DNA from: Candidatus Nitrosopumilus sp.
GTDB taxonomy: Archaea; Thermoproteota; Nitrososphaeria; Nitrososphaerales; Nitrosopumilaceae
Assembly (NCBI GenBank): GCA_029863665.1
Contig: JAOTUX010000072.1
Location: forward strand, 1 to 5,896
DNA length: 5,896 nucleotides
Reading direction: 5' to 3'
Shown: in pieces, positions 5,886 through 5,896 of the stretch
Numbering within the stretch: the first letter of the stretch is position 1
How the letters are laid out: each line of letters begins with the position of its first letter
Notes under the pieces: model-generated
Database searches by the model: none
What the model saw: the letters and a program-made list of their open reading frames with translations, nothing else
Told to the model about the DNA's origin: nothing
Program-made: the position numbers and the translations under genes

Positions 5886-5896
5886 TCCTAACACTT

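Noticed and set aside
5811..5896. tRNA gene as an integration site
   Set aside because: No integrase or repeated tRNA 3' end is visible; only 11 bases remain after the tRNA in the window.

Overview
The window looks like a piece of a low-GC ammonia-oxidising archaeon of the Nitrososphaerota (Thaumarchaeota), most likely a Nitrosopumilus-like lineage. Three things point there. The DNA is strongly AT-rich by eye. A secreted protein ends in the 'IPTWIKNNAGWWAEG...' repeat that is typical of exported proteins in that group. Several genes have an A/T-only TATA-like box roughly 24-31 bases before the start codon and no convincing Shine-Dalgarno site, as expected for leaderless archaeal transcripts.

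Left part (1-2747). The C-terminal 389 codons of an exported beta-propeller-domain protein enter from the left edge (+). They meet, one base apart, the end of an unrecognised protein on the minus strand (1172-1816). That gene is divergent from an unrecognised 160-residue protein (1896-2378, +), and the two share a 46-80 base intergenic region with one TATA-like element readable on both strands. The 160-residue gene converges, with 9 bases between the stops, on a small three-repeat TPR protein (2388-2747, -).

Middle part (2799-4289, -). A 496-residue secreted protein has a clear signal peptide, two probable extracellular beta-rich domains each with a cysteine pair, a proline-rich linker, and two C-terminal WIKNNAGWW repeats. 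The DNA of these repeats is an in-frame 150-base duplication with a 93-base perfectly identical core.

Right part (4290-5896). Two very small cysteine-containing genes converge: a 55-residue protein with an N-terminal CxC and a later HxxC (4413-4580, +), and a 47-residue protein with nine cysteines in four CxC pairs (4620-4763, -), which resembles a metallothionein. Next is a 294-residue unrecognised, cysteine-rich protein (4816-5700, -), and then an intron-less tRNA-Glu(CUC) (5811-5885, +) with its own TATA box.

The genes do not form one pathway. Most are monocistronic, alternate in strand and have individual promoters, and the common theme is cell surface/exported proteins plus small metal-ligand-rich proteins. 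No stretch longer than 300 bases lacks a gene. No mobile element, CRISPR array or defence system is visible. The most interesting items are the metallothionein-like gene and the near-identical C-terminal repeat.
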